NCBI RefSeq assembly: GCF_022682495.2
Contig: NC_071390.1
Coordinates: 150,698,583 to 150,762,582 of the forward strand
From: Desmodus rotundus
Lineage: Eukaryota > Chordata > Mammalia > Chiroptera > Phyllostomidae
Direction: 5' to 3'
Length of the DNA: 64,000 nt
The stretch's first letter is position 1; each line of letters starts with the position of its first letter. This document shows positions 34,625 to 47,254 of this stretch, piece after piece. The notes beneath the pieces were generated by a model that had not been told where the DNA came from, searched no databases, and saw nothing but the letters and a program-made list of their open reading frames with translations. Both the position numbers and the translations under genes were made by a program.

Positions 34625-36265
34625 GAAAGAGTGAGCATTTATCAGAGAGCTCTGGTGTGTGCTTTATACCATGGCCTAAAAGCCAACCTCTCATTCCAAG
34701 GGAGGATCCATCAACCTCTCTTCTCTAGCAAAACGGAAAGTGAAAGCGCAAAAGGGTCTCCAGAATTCTGCAGGGACTGGACTAGAGCAACCAAATGGCC
34801 TGCCCTGGTGGCATGAAGAGAATTTATGGTGCTGGTAAAAGGAAACTTTAGAATGCAAATTCTGTTTGAAGGAGCAACCTGGTGTTTCCTGTGTTCTTTC
34901 CCCCATCCTTTTGTACTTAGAGTAAAACTCCTGAGAGAGAAGACTCAGAGACTTCAGACATAGGCATGACGCTTCATAAAACTCTTCATTCAGACCCATT
35001 TTCATTAAAACTAGACTGGCTTAAAATGAAAGCTATTTGAAACATGCTCTTCTGTAAACATGGGAACATCTGTAAGGAAATATACAGGAGCCGAATTATC
35101 AATTTGCAAAGTTGTATCTAAAAATATCCAGTTTCCTTTACAGTCGAGGTTGGGCCAAGGAAAGGTGACTTCATTTTGGCAGAATCCCTGGCCTGTGGAG
35201 CCTTCGTCAGACTCATGAAAAGATTTGCCAACCCCAGGGCCTGTGAGTGGAGCAACTGCTACTACATCTACAAAGTGCTCTTCATTGGCTTTCAGTGAAT
35301 GCCAGTAAATAGTTCTGTAAATCAGAAAACAGGAATCTTTTTAGACTTGCATTTATCTTTCTTTTCAGAAGTATCTGTTCAACATGCTGTTCTTATTAAG
35401 GAAGATTCTGGGAACCATGTGGCTCTTGAAGAGTCAATTAGTGTTTCCAATTAATTTTCAAAAAATGTTCGTAAAGCCTAACATTGGCCAACACTTTAGA
35501 AAATCCATAGCACTGAACGCGGTCTTAATGAAAACTTTCATGTTCTGGCTTACGCGGAACTGGAGTGTTCCAAGGAGATAGGCAGGAACTGTGTCTCCCT
35601 GGGTTAGGTCGAACTGTGACATTAAGTTCGTTGTCGGATTGGTGTCGTGTTTATCATAGGTTTGTTTGTCCCTTGCTCCACCAAGATGAGTTCTCTGGCT
35701 TGTAACAGATGCGTGTGGTTGTAAAGCAATTAGACATTTTTCTGTGAAAAGACAACTTCAGATCTGAGAGACTGTAAGTGTTTAAAAAAACAAGATTTGG
35801 AAGCTGTAAGAAGCTTTGCTTTTATACACATCTGTGCTTATAGGATGTATCTCTTATTGGTTTGCCTTTTTTATTGGTCGCATAAAATGTTCCTTTAAAC
35901 ATGGCAGACATTATGATTGGCAGCACAGATGTTGGCTCAAGGGGAAACCGCCAATCTTACCTTCGCATCTCACTCTAAACTCAGAATTAAGCTTCTGCTT
36001 CAAATAATTACTAAATCCTCTTTCTACGTACCTGGAAGGAAAATCACTTAAATTCTGTGCTTTTATGGGAAAACACATGCATAGCTTTACCTCAAGACAA
36101 AAGATTTGTATCTTCATGATTTTGTATTATGAAAAAATGGATTTGTTTAAAAACTCCATATGTTATTATACCATGAATATCATAGAAAATGAAAGTCCTT
36201 TACCCTCCAACTTTTCAGGAAATCTCTCTCTTACTGTTTTAGGGAATATTTCTTTATAGTTTTTT
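34625..36265. other. Unique sequence; contains one exon-like open frame
   Basis: No repeat recognised. Within it, 35139-35293 on the plus strand follows a pyrimidine tract ending TTTACAG and is open for about 51 codons to a TGA at 35295. It includes NPRACEWSNCYYIYK, an unusual but protein-like composition. No known family matched by eye, and there is no supporting donor site or partner exon. It could equally be chance. Confidence 0.25.
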
Positions 36266-36269
36266 TCCT

Positions 36270-37555
36270 ATAGAGTTCCCAACATATACACGCATATATA
36301 TTCGTTAAAATGGGATCGCCATGTGCCTACACTCCTCCAACTTGCTTTTCTCTCCTAGATACCTTTTCTTGCTATTATGTACAAGCCTAGCTTATTCTTT
36401 TTTGACAGGAATATTTTATTCCTTTGTGAAGTTACCCATAATTTATTTGGAGAGCCCTCTGTTATGGACATTAACATGATATACTGTTTTTCATTTTTTA
36501 ATTTACATACAGAAAAATTCACTATTTTTTGTTTAAAGTTCTGTGTTTTGATGGACAAATAGTGATGTAACCACCACAGTTAAGATACAGAACTGTTCCA
36601 TCACTTCAGAAGTTTCTCCACATGTCCCTTTGTAGTCAGTCTCTTTCCCTGCCTTGGCACTCCCTGATCTATTCTCTATTTCTATAATCTTGCCATTTCC
36701 AGAATATCACAAAAATTGAATCCTGGAGGATGTACCCTTACAAATATGGCTTCTTTCACTTAGCATAATGTGTCTGAGATCCACTGATGTTGTGTGTATC
36801 AGTAGTTCATTCATATTTTTGTTGAGTGGAGGTGTCAGTTTACCCGCTTATCAGTTGAAAGGTATCTGGGTTATTTCCAGGTTTTGAAGTGATGAATAAA
36901 GCCATTTAAATATTCATGTATAGGTTTTCGTGTTAATGTAAGCTTTCATTTTATTTGGGCAAATACCCAAAAGTGAGATTCCTGGGTCAAATAGAATACA
37001 TTTAACTTAATAAGGAACTGCCAGATTGTTTCCAAAGTGCCTGTACAACTTTGCATTCTCACCAGCAAAGTGGGAGGGTTCATTTTAGCTACTCTAACCA
37101 GCACTTGGTAAGTCGGATTTTTGTTTGTTTGTTTGTTTGAGCCATTCTGATAGGTGTGTGGGGGTATTTCATTTTGGCTTTAATTTGCATTTCCCTAGTG
37201 GCTACTAGTAAGTTGGGTATCTGTTCATGTGCCTATTTGCCATTTATATGTCTTCTTAGGTAAAGTGCCTGTTCAGATGTTTCCCCATTTTTATATTGAT
37301 TGTTTTCTTATTATTGAGATTTGAGAATTCTTTATATTTTCTGGATGCAAGTTTTTTACCACATGTTGGTTTGCAAGTATTTTTCCCAGATCATGTTTGT
37401 TTTTTCAGCCTCTGTCTTTTACAGATCAGAAGCTTTATATTTTGATGACAGCCAATTCATTATTTTTAAATGGATGATGATTTTGGTGTCATCAGAATCT
37501 TTGCCTAACCTAAGACCTCCACGATTTTCTCCTATGTTTTCTTCTAGAAGTTTTA
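36270..37555 (-). mobile_element. Old L1M element, antisense, left part of a split copy
   Basis: 'gatgtaaccaccacagttaagatacagaac', 'cttagcataatgtgtctgagatcc', 'ttgggcaaatacccaaaagtgagattcctgggtc', 'gccagattgtttccaaagtgcc' and 'gatgattttggtgtcatc' are the complement of an L1M 3' region. The copy is interrupted at 37556 by a younger insertion and resumes at 39658. A (TTTG)n tract lies near 37122-37140. Confidence 0.85.
37539..37555. repeat. 17-bp target-site duplication, left copy
   Basis: ttcttctagaagtttta, identical to 39641-39657. It marks the insertion point of the half-L1 in the older L1. Confidence 0.95.
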
Positions 37556-39640
37556 GTTTTAATTATATTTTATTGATTATGCTATTACAGTTGTCCTGTT
37601 TTTCCCCCTTTGTCACCCTCCACCCAGCATCCCCTACTTCCTCAAGCAATATCCCCACTATTGTTCATGTCCCTGGGTCACGTGTTTAAGTTCTTTGGCT
37701 TCTCCATTTCCTATACTGTACTTTACATCCCCATGGCCATTCTAAAATTACCTATTTGTACTTTTTAATCCCCTCACCTCTTCACCCGTTCCCCCACAGC
37801 CCTCTCCAATCTGGCAACCGTCAGAATGCTCTCTGTATCCATGATGTTGTCTCTGTTTTTCTTGTTGGCTTAGTTTGTTTTTTAGATTCGTTGTTGATAG
37901 ATATGTATTTTTGACCATTTCATTGTTCATAGTTTTGATTTTCTTAAATAGGTCCCTTTAACATTTCATGTAATAATCGTTTGGTGATTATGAAGTCCTT
38001 TTGTTTTTTCTTGTCTGGGAAGCACTAGAATCTGCCCTTTGATTCTAGATGATAGCTTTGCTGGGTAGAGCATTCTTGGTTTAAGTCCCTATATTTCATG
38101 GCTTTGAATACTTCTTGCCAGTCCCTTCTAGCCTGCAAAGTTTCTTTGGAGAAATTAGCTGACAGTCTTATGGGAACTCCACTGTAGATAACTAACTGCT
38201 TTTCTCTTATTGCTTTTAAGATTCTCTCTTTATCTTTAACCTTTGGCACTTTAATATGATGTGTCTTGGGGTGGGCCTCTTTGTATCCATCTTGTTTGGG
38301 ACTCTCTGTGCTTCCTGAACTTGCATGTCTATTTCCTTCACCAAATTAGTGAAGTTTTGTTTCATTATTTTTTCAAATAGATTTCCAGTTTCTTGCTTTT
38401 TTTCTACTTCTTCTGGCACCCCTATGATGCAAGTGTTTAACCTCTTGAAGTTGTCCCAGAGGCTGCTTATACTATCCTCATTTTTTTTTATTATTTTTCT
38501 TCTTCTTGTACTGATTGGTTGTTTTTTGCTTCTTTATGTTCCAAATCATTGATCTGATTCTTGGCTTCATCCTCTCTACTGTTGTTTCCCTGTAAATTGT
38601 TCTTTATTTCAGTTAGGGTATCCGTCATTTCTGACTGGATCTTTTTTATGCTGTTGAGGTTCTCACTAAGTTCCTTGAGCATCCTAATAACTAGTGTTTT
38701 GAACTCTACATCTGGTAGATTGCTTATCTCCATTTCATTAAGCTCTTTTTCTGGAATTTTGATCTATTCTTTCATTTGGCCTATGTTTCTTTTTCTTCTC
38801 GTCTTGGTAGCCTCCCTGTTTGTTTCTATGTATTCAACAGAGCTTCTTTGACTCCATGTCTTGTAGCATGGCTTGATGTAGTAGGTGTCCTATAGGGTCC
38901 AGTGGCATAGCCTCCCCTATCACCCAAATTGTGTATTTGAGGTGCACCCTTCATGTGGGCTCAGTACACCCTCCTCTTATAGTTGAGCCTTGGTTGCTGT
39001 TGGCAGAACAGTGGAAGGAATTTACCCAGGCCAGTCAGCTGCAAGGATTAGTTGTGAACAATTACCACCAACCTCCTCCCTCTGTGGAGGATCAGCTGTG
39101 AAGAGGCAGGGTGGTAGTACTCTGACATAGTCTGTAGCTGCCCACTGAGTGTGATGGCCCTGAGGTTTCCTGGGTGGTGGAGGCCATGGTCAGCCCCCAA
39201 CTGTGTTTTGCCTGGGACCACCCTGCCTGAGTTATAAACCCATCTGAGATGGTTACTACTTGTGCAGGACTTGGAGATCCTCAATCAAAGCCTAGCTGTG
39301 AATCTAGGCTGGCTGCTGCTAGTGCCCAGCCTGGGGCTCACTGAGGCCAGCTGTTGCTTGTTTGATAGGATTTAGGAAGATGTGAAGCATGAGCCAAAAC
39401 CAGCCATTCATATGGAAGAGCAGCTGGGGTGGGCTGGTAAGTTGGGTGTGGCATCTGTGCCCTTCCTACCAGTCTGGATAGAAGTGGGTTTTTTAATCCT
39501 ATAGCTGTCAGACTTCTATTCAACTTGATTTCTGATGGTTCTGAGTGAACGTTGTTGTATATTTTAGTTGTAATTTTGATATGATTGTGCTAAGGGGGGA
39601 GCCATGGCTGCCTCTGCTGCCATCTTGACCGGAAGTCAGC
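37556..39640 (-). mobile_element. Full-length ORF2-less half-L1 (HAL1-type)
   Basis: On the minus strand the element starts gctgacttccggtcaagatgg and has a 5' UTR of about 825 bp, an ORF1 relic (37944-38815) and a 388-bp 3' UTR. It ends gcataatcaataaaatataattaaaac. No endonuclease or reverse-transcriptase sequence lies between the ORF1 stop and the 3' end. HAL1 elements are known as L1 derivatives that keep ORF1 but lack ORF2 and depend on L1 enzymes. Perfect 17-bp duplications flank it, so both ends are original and the missing ORF2 is not due to truncation at insertion. The 3' UTR is shared with 15066-15660. Confidence 0.88.
37944..38815 (-). pseudogene. L1/HAL1 ORF1 protein relic
   Basis: In L1, ORF1 protein is an RNA-binding trimer that coats the transcript. 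Here three adjoining minus-strand frames carry its parts. A coiled-coil N-terminal part around 38491-38733 includes MEISNLPDVEFKTLVIRMLK. An RRM part around 38216-38419 includes NKMDTKRPTPRHIIL. The C-terminal domain around 38025-38249 includes KDKERILKAIREKQ and IRLSANFSKETLQARRDWQ. The tail continues in another frame to a TAA at 37944-37946. Decay is clear: an in-frame TAG at 38764-38766 and frameshifts near 38250 and around 38030, plus another between the first two parts. The reading frame is dead, and the protein could only have been supplied by an ancestral copy. Confidence 0.9.
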
Positions 39641-39657
39641 TTCTTCTAGAAGTTTTA
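39641..39657. repeat. 17-bp target-site duplication, right copy
   Basis: ttcttctagaagtttta, the perfect partner of 37539-37555. Confidence 0.95.
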
Positions 39658-39935
39658 TAGTTTTAGTTCTTTTATTTATATCTGTGATTCATGTAGAGTT
39701 TGTTTTCATTCTAGATGCAACATATTCATTGAGGTTCATATTATTGCTTATGAATGTCCAATAGTTTCTGTAGCTTTCAATGAGAAGATTTCCTTTGTTC
39801 ATTGAACTGCCTTTGCATATTCAGCAAAATGAATCAATCATATTTGTGTGTATATATTTCTAGACTCTCTAATCTATTCCAGAATTATGAATTTGAAAAG
39901 TCTACTATATTGCTGCTAAATTTATTCCAAGAAAT
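39658..39935 (-). mobile_element. Old L1M element, antisense, right part of the split copy
   Basis: 'tatctgtgattcatgtagagtttg', 'cattgaactgcctttgcatattcagcaaa' and 'tatttctagactctctaatctattcc' continue the complement of the L1M 3' region that stops at 37555. Confidence 0.8.
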
Positions 39936-40214
39936 AAAGATACCAAATTTCATTTAGACCATGCAAATTGTATTTATAGCTTATCAAAGTCAAAATGAAT
40001 GCATGTGATAGTTAAAGTCAGCTCATAAAACTTGTATTGTTTAAGGCACAGTTGAGCGGGGGGAATATAGAGTTAATGAAAAACATTGTGCGCACCCTTT
40101 GGTTTAAATATTTTGGGTAGGATTTTTCCGTAGATGAATACTGGTGTTAAACTTTTCCAGATTCTTTCTAATGGGGAAAGTGTGAACTTAGAGAATAATT
40201 ACCCCTTACACTCG

Positions 40215-40280
40215 AACACACACACACATGCACATGTACACCACACATCACGCGCATACATGCACATACACACCATCCAT
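40215..40280. repeat. (CA)n-rich microsatellite, imperfect
   Basis: Alternating CA with interruptions (cacacacacatgcacatgtacacc...). It gives rise to a His/Thr-rich spurious frame. Confidence 0.9.
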
Positions 40281-40949
40281 CTGAAGGAAAATGTTATAGC
40301 TCAAAAGCATTTCATATTTGTTTAAGCCTAAATAATAGAATCTTTTTATTACTAAAAACTTGACTTACTTCTTATATTGGAACAGAGTGTTAGAAACTGC
40401 CTTTTTTGTTTGTTTCAACCAGCAGGGTCCCAAAGCAAGTTAACAGATAAAATACGTGTAACATGCATTTCTCAATGAAATGGATTAGGAAATACGCACC
40501 ACCCCCCTTTACCTATCTTGCCTCTCTGTTTTGTAGCTTACTGTGTACTGGCTTACCTGACCTTCAGAAGCCCTGAGGGCATTTCATCAGTAAGTGAATC
40601 AACTCCGATAGAGGAATTCAGGAAAAAATTTCCTCAGCAAACTTGAGGAGAGCCAGGCAAACACTCCTCCTTTATGTATGTTTAACCCATAAAATGCTTG
40701 ACCAGGGGAAACTTAGAACCCTGGAGGAGATCTTCCTTCCTCCTTCTTTTGTTTTATTCCTCTCTCCCTCCCCTTCTTTCTTTCATCCATATCTCATAGG
40801 TATCAATGAGCCATGTTATAAAGAAATATGACGTAGTCCCTCCTTGATAATTTTGTTGAAAGACAACACATATATGCAGAACATGTAAGTAGTACCATAG
40901 TGTGATTCACAAAGAATTCTACAAAACCAAGTTTTACTAAGGTGCGCTG

Positions 40950-41050
40950 ATATATATATATGTACAGTTTTATTTTATTGTATGTAAATACAATATATAT
41001 AGTATATACATAGTATACATTGTGTATATATATTATTTTTATATATGGAA
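40950..41050. repeat. (TA)n-rich tract
   Basis: Runs of TATATA interleaved with GTATAC and AATATA words over about 100 bp. Confidence 0.85.
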
Positions 41051-41054
41051 GTTT

Positions 41055-44000
41055 TATTGTCAATAAAATAAAATAGTGGCAGTCTTTTGTCTTAATTTGC
41101 CCAAAAAAGTTAATGGGTAAAATTTTAAGCATTTTTTTCCTCATGTGTTTTTCATAAAACTTTCATACTTGCTACCACTAGTCTATTGTAGAAATAAAAA
41201 AATAGAATGTGAATTAGCATAAATATTTACTTTTTATTAGATAATCATTATATCGATTGTTCATACTCTTCCACAAATCACGCTCAGATTTCCAGGTGAA
41301 GAGTTTAAAGAACTGCCAAAGGGACACCTGCAAAGCATTCATGAAATTGTAAACCTCGGGGGCTGGGAGGGACTTCTCTGCTCACCGTATCCAAGCCTGT
41401 TGGGAACCCACCACTGGGCAGGTTAGACCATTTCACCGAAGTCACTGCCTGGGACACTTCAGAGCTACCCCAGGTCCTTCCTGTTCAGAGCTGCCTAAAG
41501 AGTACCTCGGGTAGTCTCAGAGGGGAGAAGTGTGTGGGCCTGAGTGACAGAGCAGGGCTCACGAAGGAGACACCTGGCCTGGAAGGATGGAGAGAACTGG
41601 GTAGGCTGAGGGGACGTGTTTGCAGAGCTGTCAAGTTTGGAATGCTCCAGGAGAGCAAGCGCGTGGATGTGAGCGAGGCTGGCTCAGTTGGAGACAGGCA
41701 GCCTCACCGCTAGCATAGGCAGTCAGCAAGTTAAGGGGCTGTCACGTTGGTGCATGTTAACTCCGTCAGGTCACTAGGGTGACCGTGAATGCAGTGCTGT
41801 TCAGAAGAGTCAAGTGTGCATGTCTTATTCGGTCAGAGAAGTTATTCTGTAACTTCACACTTTTACTAGTAGGGAAAACCTGGAGGAGCTTAGTAACCAT
41901 TTTCAACTTTGGAATTTGTCATTCTTCATTCCTTGCTTTTTCCTTTTTTGAAAAAAAAATGGTTTAAGTTTGAAAGTTGGCATTTCATTAAGTTCTTCCA
42001 GTGCCCTAGACCACACCCTATTCCAGTGACCTTGACGTAGCAATTGCTCTTACTCTGGTTGCCTGAAAGTCATGGAGTGGTCCAGACATCCAGAAGGCTC
42101 CTAGAGTGATGGCCTAAACACGAGAGGGGAGGCAGTAACAACCCATGGCAAAGCGGTACAGCCTTGTAGGGTTCTCACTGCACCGTCATCCCGGTACCCG
42201 CAATAGGAGAGAGATCAGTTCAGCCCTGCAGCTGCCCATCTCCCGGCCTGGGCCCTGCCAGCCGTGTTTCCCACTTGGGGCCTCAGGGCAACACTGGTCT
42301 TGTGGCTTGGCCACAGTGCTGCAGAAGGCCTGGACCGGGAACTCAGAGGCGGCACTTTTACCTCCTGCTAAATCATCTGTTTACCCAGTAGGTACCTTTC
42401 AAATGCCTACCGTGCAGCAGGCATTGTGCTCCACATGCGAAGCAGGGTTTCTGCCCTCGCGGGGCTTCAGTCATGTGTCCAACTAGCAGTGTGCTCTGGA
42501 CAAGCTTTCTTTTTCTGTAAATGAAGGACCTGGGCGACATGTTCTTGAAAGGTCCTTTACAATTGGAATATTCTACTCCTGAGCAGGGAGTTCCTGGTGT
42601 CTCTGAGGGGAACTGAGGGGCAACTTAAGCAGTATGGCAGGGGGAGGGAGGTGGGTAATGCTAATGAAACAACAAGGTAACAAGAACTTTGCAGGTTTGA
42701 TTCGCTTTATGTTTTTTGGTGGCGATAGCTTTCTCTCTCTTTTTTTCTTTTGTAACATTTTGTGAAATTTTCTCAAGAAAGAAGAAATTGAAAACCTTTA
42801 GTCGTTTATACCATCCATGTTAACTCAGGTGGGTTTTAAGAACATAATTCAGTCTACTTAAAAAAGATTCTTTCAAAACTTTTAGTATATGAAATTGTCC
42901 TTGGCAAACCAAGTGAGTTTTACAAATGTATTTAACAAAAGTTAGATTTTTGGCAATATTGTTTAAACATTAAATCTGTAAACTCAATAATATTTCACCC
43001 ATTAATAAAAGTTTTGCATCTGCTGTGGAGCACAGCAGTGGGCCAGTGGGCCGTCAACAGTGAAGAAGCATGGTCTTTGTCTCCAAAGGGCCCGCAGTGT
43101 GGCAGCTTCTTCTCCTGCATGAACTGAGTAGCTTTTTAAAGACATTATTTTGTGTTAATTTCAGTCATTAGCATTTATAACGGACATAGGATGACTGTGG
43201 TAATCGGGGAGAGTCAGGCGGGAGGCATGCTATCACAGTAGAATATGCTAAGGAGATTTTGGAAATGGAAACTGGTACTTTGGCTAAGATGTTGGAGATG
43301 GGAGAGGAGCTGTCTTCCCCCAGCACAGGTGACCTCCACATTGTTTTTATGGGACATTCTCCATTAGCAGCACAAAGAATATTTGGTTTTCTTTGACATA
43401 GTTCTTGGTTTGGAAGTATGAATGCTGTTTGACATCAGTTAAACTAAAAAAAAAATTTGCGGATTAACAGAAATATTTGCTTTGGTGTTGATTTTCTAAT
43501 TTTGTTGTAAAATGGGTATCCATCTGCACTTCATCCATGACAACTTGGAAATAAAGATATTTTTAAGTGTATAAATATGCTTTGAGAATTTGAAAAACCT
43601 AGCCTGGAATTTATATGAGCAAGTATAGATTTCTATTTAAGACGTGGCCACCCAGAAGAGCTAAGCCACCTTCCACTCTATCCCAACCTCCTCTTTTTTT
43701 CATTCCATTTTTATAATTCTTAACTATAATAATCGAAGCTTGCGACAGAGCAACCCAGCAGGGCTGTGGAGATGTTCACAGGTTGGGTCAATCACACGTG
43801 CCCTGGTCAGCCATGAACAGATAAGGTGCAGTATTACCAGGGGAAAAATGTACCGGGCACTCAGAGTCTAAGCTGATGTTCTGGGGGAAGAGGGAGGGGT
43901 GTTAGAAGCTGTGTTAGTGCCTCTGAGGCACCAAGAACTGCCTTCTTCAGACAGGTTCGGGCTGGGATATTCGGGCCTGCGTGTGATTACTGAGGTGGTG

Positions 44001-45840
44001 ACAGACGAGAGTCCAAGGGGCACTGGGGCCCTTCTGCAGGAACAGCATTTCTGCAGGGGTTAGCAAAAACCTTACTCGGAGTGCCTGAAAACAGAAGAAA
44101 TGGCTGTAGGTATTAAAAATAACCCTTTGATAGAAAAACTATCAGTGACTGCTAGAAAGAAAATGAAAATTCTCTTTTTCTTTTTAAAAATGTTGACTGT
44201 AAAATTTTGGCAGAAAGTAATGGCCCCATTTGGTATTGGATGGCCAGCCAATCTTCAAAAGAGGCCAAACCAAAACTTTTAAAGAAATGAGTGTCTTAGC
44301 CTACCATTAATTCATTCAACCACTTATTCATCAATTACTTATAAATTGGCTACTTATGTCACCTTTTCTCAACCTGCCTCCTCTCCCTTATCTTCTCATT
44401 TTCTTCCAAGTCAGTCATACTATTTTTTTTAGCAAGGCTTTAAATCCTATCTGTTAACTGTTACCTGGAACATACTGAATGAAAAACCTTTGGTGTTCAG
44501 TGTTTGTTAGCCTGTTTGAGTTGAAGAAGAGAAAAAGTCCTCTTTAGAGGAGTTTTCTGGAGCCCAGCGCTAGCACAGATCCTTGATATCCTTGACATTG
44601 GGGAGAATCTTCAAGTCTTTGGGTTTCCTCATGATGGCTAGGACTTGTCGTGAGGGTTTTAGAAGCTTAGCCATAGGTGTTTAACGAAAGCAGACATCTT
44701 GAAAACAGCCGGTTTCCATAGCGGTTGGATGTTTTCCAAATTCCCAAGGACAAGGCTGCTGCTGACTGTGGAGTGTCTTTTCCACGCTAGCCTCCCACTC
44801 AGCAGAATGGCAGTGTCTCTAGAACTCTGACTTGTTATTAGCAGGGCTTCCCCCTCCACCCACAATCTCCCACCCAAACAGAGGTATTCTCAGTGTTGGG
44901 GATGAAATTTTCCCTTGAATGACCGACTCCTCCTGCTACGCCAGTGGTGACAGAGCTCACACTCAACAGGGCTAACTCCTCACCTGCAGGGTCCACGCTG
45001 GAAACCTCCCAGACTGGCACTTGGAGTTGCACGTATTAATATACCAAAAGAGATCCAACATTGTTCGCAAAGAAAAATGAAGACAGTGAAAATGCCAGGG
45101 CAAAAGAAAATAAGAGTAGAAAATGAAATGAAGGTAAGAGAAAGAAAATCATGGATGTAATTGTAAAACATAAAAGCCAAAGAAGGCCCTATGTAGTTAA
45201 GATTGGACCTGATACAGAGCTTCCCGGCAGCTAAAGAAAAAGACAGCTGGGGTTAGTTTGAAGTTGGGAGAGGAGACTGATAATACAGCACCCTGCCCAC
45301 CCAGACCTTACCTCCTGAGTAGAGCTAAGTGTCCTGGCTTCCTGAAAATTCCTGCTGCCCTTTTCAGGACCAGGTTCACTGCGCCCATGATTCCTTTTCC
45401 CAGGGCTTGGCTTGGGAAGCGGGGGTCCCGATTTTCCCTAGGGCGGTGTACGAGAATTCATTGAACTGGAGTCACAGATTTCAACTTCTCATCTCAGCAG
45501 TACTCATCTTTGGGGGAGCAGTTTCAACTCAGAAGGAAGGAGTGAGAAGTGGGGAAGTGAACTGGGAGTTCAAAATTAGATGTGGTATCACAGGAAAGGA
45601 TTTCTCCTCCCTGGAGTCTAGGTCTGCGTTTAGACCCATGTACCCATGAATCTCAATGTTTATTGGCCTCTCGATGCACAGAGGATACAAATACCCATGT
45701 GTTCCATAAATTATATCAGGGGCCTATGAGGTACTAACAGGGTTTAATGGGTCTTTCTTTAGCCTTCTGGGTAGTATTCAAAAAGCCTGTAGAAGCACTG
45801 CATAATCCATAGATTCACCTGGTCCCTTTCATTTATCTCT
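41055..45840. other. Mostly unique sequence with scattered L2-like patches
   Basis: No gene recognised. An L2 antisense patch lies at about 42385-42480 ('aaatgcctaccgtgcagcaggcattgtgctccac'), weaker ones at 41500-41730 and 43025-43110. The open frames at 42145-42486 and 45258-45649 have no known domain. Confidence 0.4.
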
Positions 45841-45844
45841 GCAA

Positions 45845-45935
45845 TAAATAATTCTCGCACTCCAGCTTTTTGCCAGGCACTGAGGATAGAGCAGTGAATA
45901 AAAATGTCAAAATCTCTACACACATACAGTTTATA
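45845..45935 (-). mobile_element. L2 LINE fragment, antisense
   Basis: 'ctccagctttttgccaggcactgaggatagagcagtgaataaaaatgtcaaaatc' is the complement of the L2 3' end. Confidence 0.7.
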
Positions 45936-46019
45936 ATTATTATTTTGCTGTTGTTACTTAATGTTAAGAAGAAAAACTTAACTTTCCTTGAATTTTTTTT
46001 CTAGCTGACCAATCAGCCT

Positions 46020-46195
46020 CTGAAGTATTATCTAACTCCTATCTTGGTCTCTAAATTACCCAGTGCGGAAGTTTGCCAGAAATCAATCCCCTCTTTAGAG
46101 ACCAGGACAAAGTTTAAACCTGCCAAGGTCACAGAGAGCCAGGATTCAAATCCAGGTCTCTAACTTTTAGGCCTAACCATTCTCTATGATACCGT
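46020..46195 (-). mobile_element. MIR SINE fragment, antisense
   Basis: 'ctgccaaggtcacagagagccaggattcaaatccaggtctctaac' is the complement of the MIR core 'gttagagacctggatttgaatcctggctc'. Confidence 0.75.
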
Positions 46196-47040
46196 TTTCC
46201 TGATTAGGTATTTTTACCTCATTTTCTGATCTCCAACTTGGTAGAAGGAATAAAATAAGCAGCTCGTTGCAATGCTGCAGATGCAGGCACACAGATTTGT
46301 CAGAAAGCCAAGCAGACAGGGACGGGTAACCAAAATACAGTGGTTGTTTTAGACCTACTGCCCCGTGTAATGTCTCCAATGGGCTCTGAGCCCCTGGCTG
46401 TGTTTCAGGCTTGTTTTCAGGGATACCGTAAGGGTAGAGAAAACAGAAAAGTACTGTGTTTTTATTCCTTGTCTCCAGCAATTTAAATAATTCTGGCCCC
46501 CAGTAAGAGAAAGTAACATTTTTCAGTGTTGTTCCTTTTTTATATGCATTTCTCAATAGTTAACTTTCATTTGCAGTTCAACTTCCTTTCCCGACCTACC
46601 AGATGTAATATTTTCCTACCCCCAAAATTTAAAGAATGAGAAACGATGGTAGGAGGTTTTCCAACAGCACCGTAAATCACTTGACAACGTCCCCAGTGGC
46701 ATTGGCCGTCATGCCCTGTGACACATGGACCTGTGGTCCCTCCTCATTTTTCACACGGGGATGCTGGCATCCAGTCACTGGAGCAAAATTGGCCCAGTAA
46801 TGTTTTCCATCTGCCGGCTTGGCACCAGTCGTCACAGGGTGTCACCTGGGTTCTGTCTTAACGATCTCTGGGGCCAAGGCTAGAGGCACTACAGAGGAAC
46901 AACTACCTTATTCATCTGTCAGCACTGTTTACTCTATGTGAACAAAACAAGATTTTGCTGAAGTCCGTGGAAGAATTTTACTGGAAAAGAAAATCTAGTC
47001 AAAAAGGCCCGAAATGCTTTTACCCACCGTCTCTCTTCCT
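46195..47040. other. Unique sequence
   Basis: No assignable feature. A 127-codon minus-strand open frame (46173-46556) begins in repeat-derived sequence and has no domain that I recognise. Confidence 0.35.
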
Positions 47041-47044
47041 TTCC

Positions 47045-47250
47045 TCTCCCCCGCATCTTCAAATTTTGACAGATCTCAACTGTCACCTTCTCTAAGGAGC
47101 TTTTCCCAACACCCTCACCCCCTCGATGTGCCCTGGAGAACTTAGTTCATCCTGCATTGTATCACCATTATTTATTTGTGTTTCTCTCTCTCCCCCTGAA
47201 CTGTAAACGCTTCCAAGAGAGACAGGCACTGCATCTTTCAAAGTTCATAC
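47045..47250 (+). mobile_element. L2 LINE 3' region
   Basis: 'tctcaactgtcaccttctctaaggagcttttcccaacacc', 'tgtatcaccattatttatttgtgtttctctc', 'cccctgaactgtaaacgcttccaagagagacaggcac' follows the L2 sense order. Confidence 0.85.
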
Positions 47251-47254
47251 CGTA

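Noticed and set aside
38325..38851. Hydrophobic plus-strand frames resembling membrane proteins
   Set aside because: They are the antisense of the L1 ORF1 coiled-coil region.
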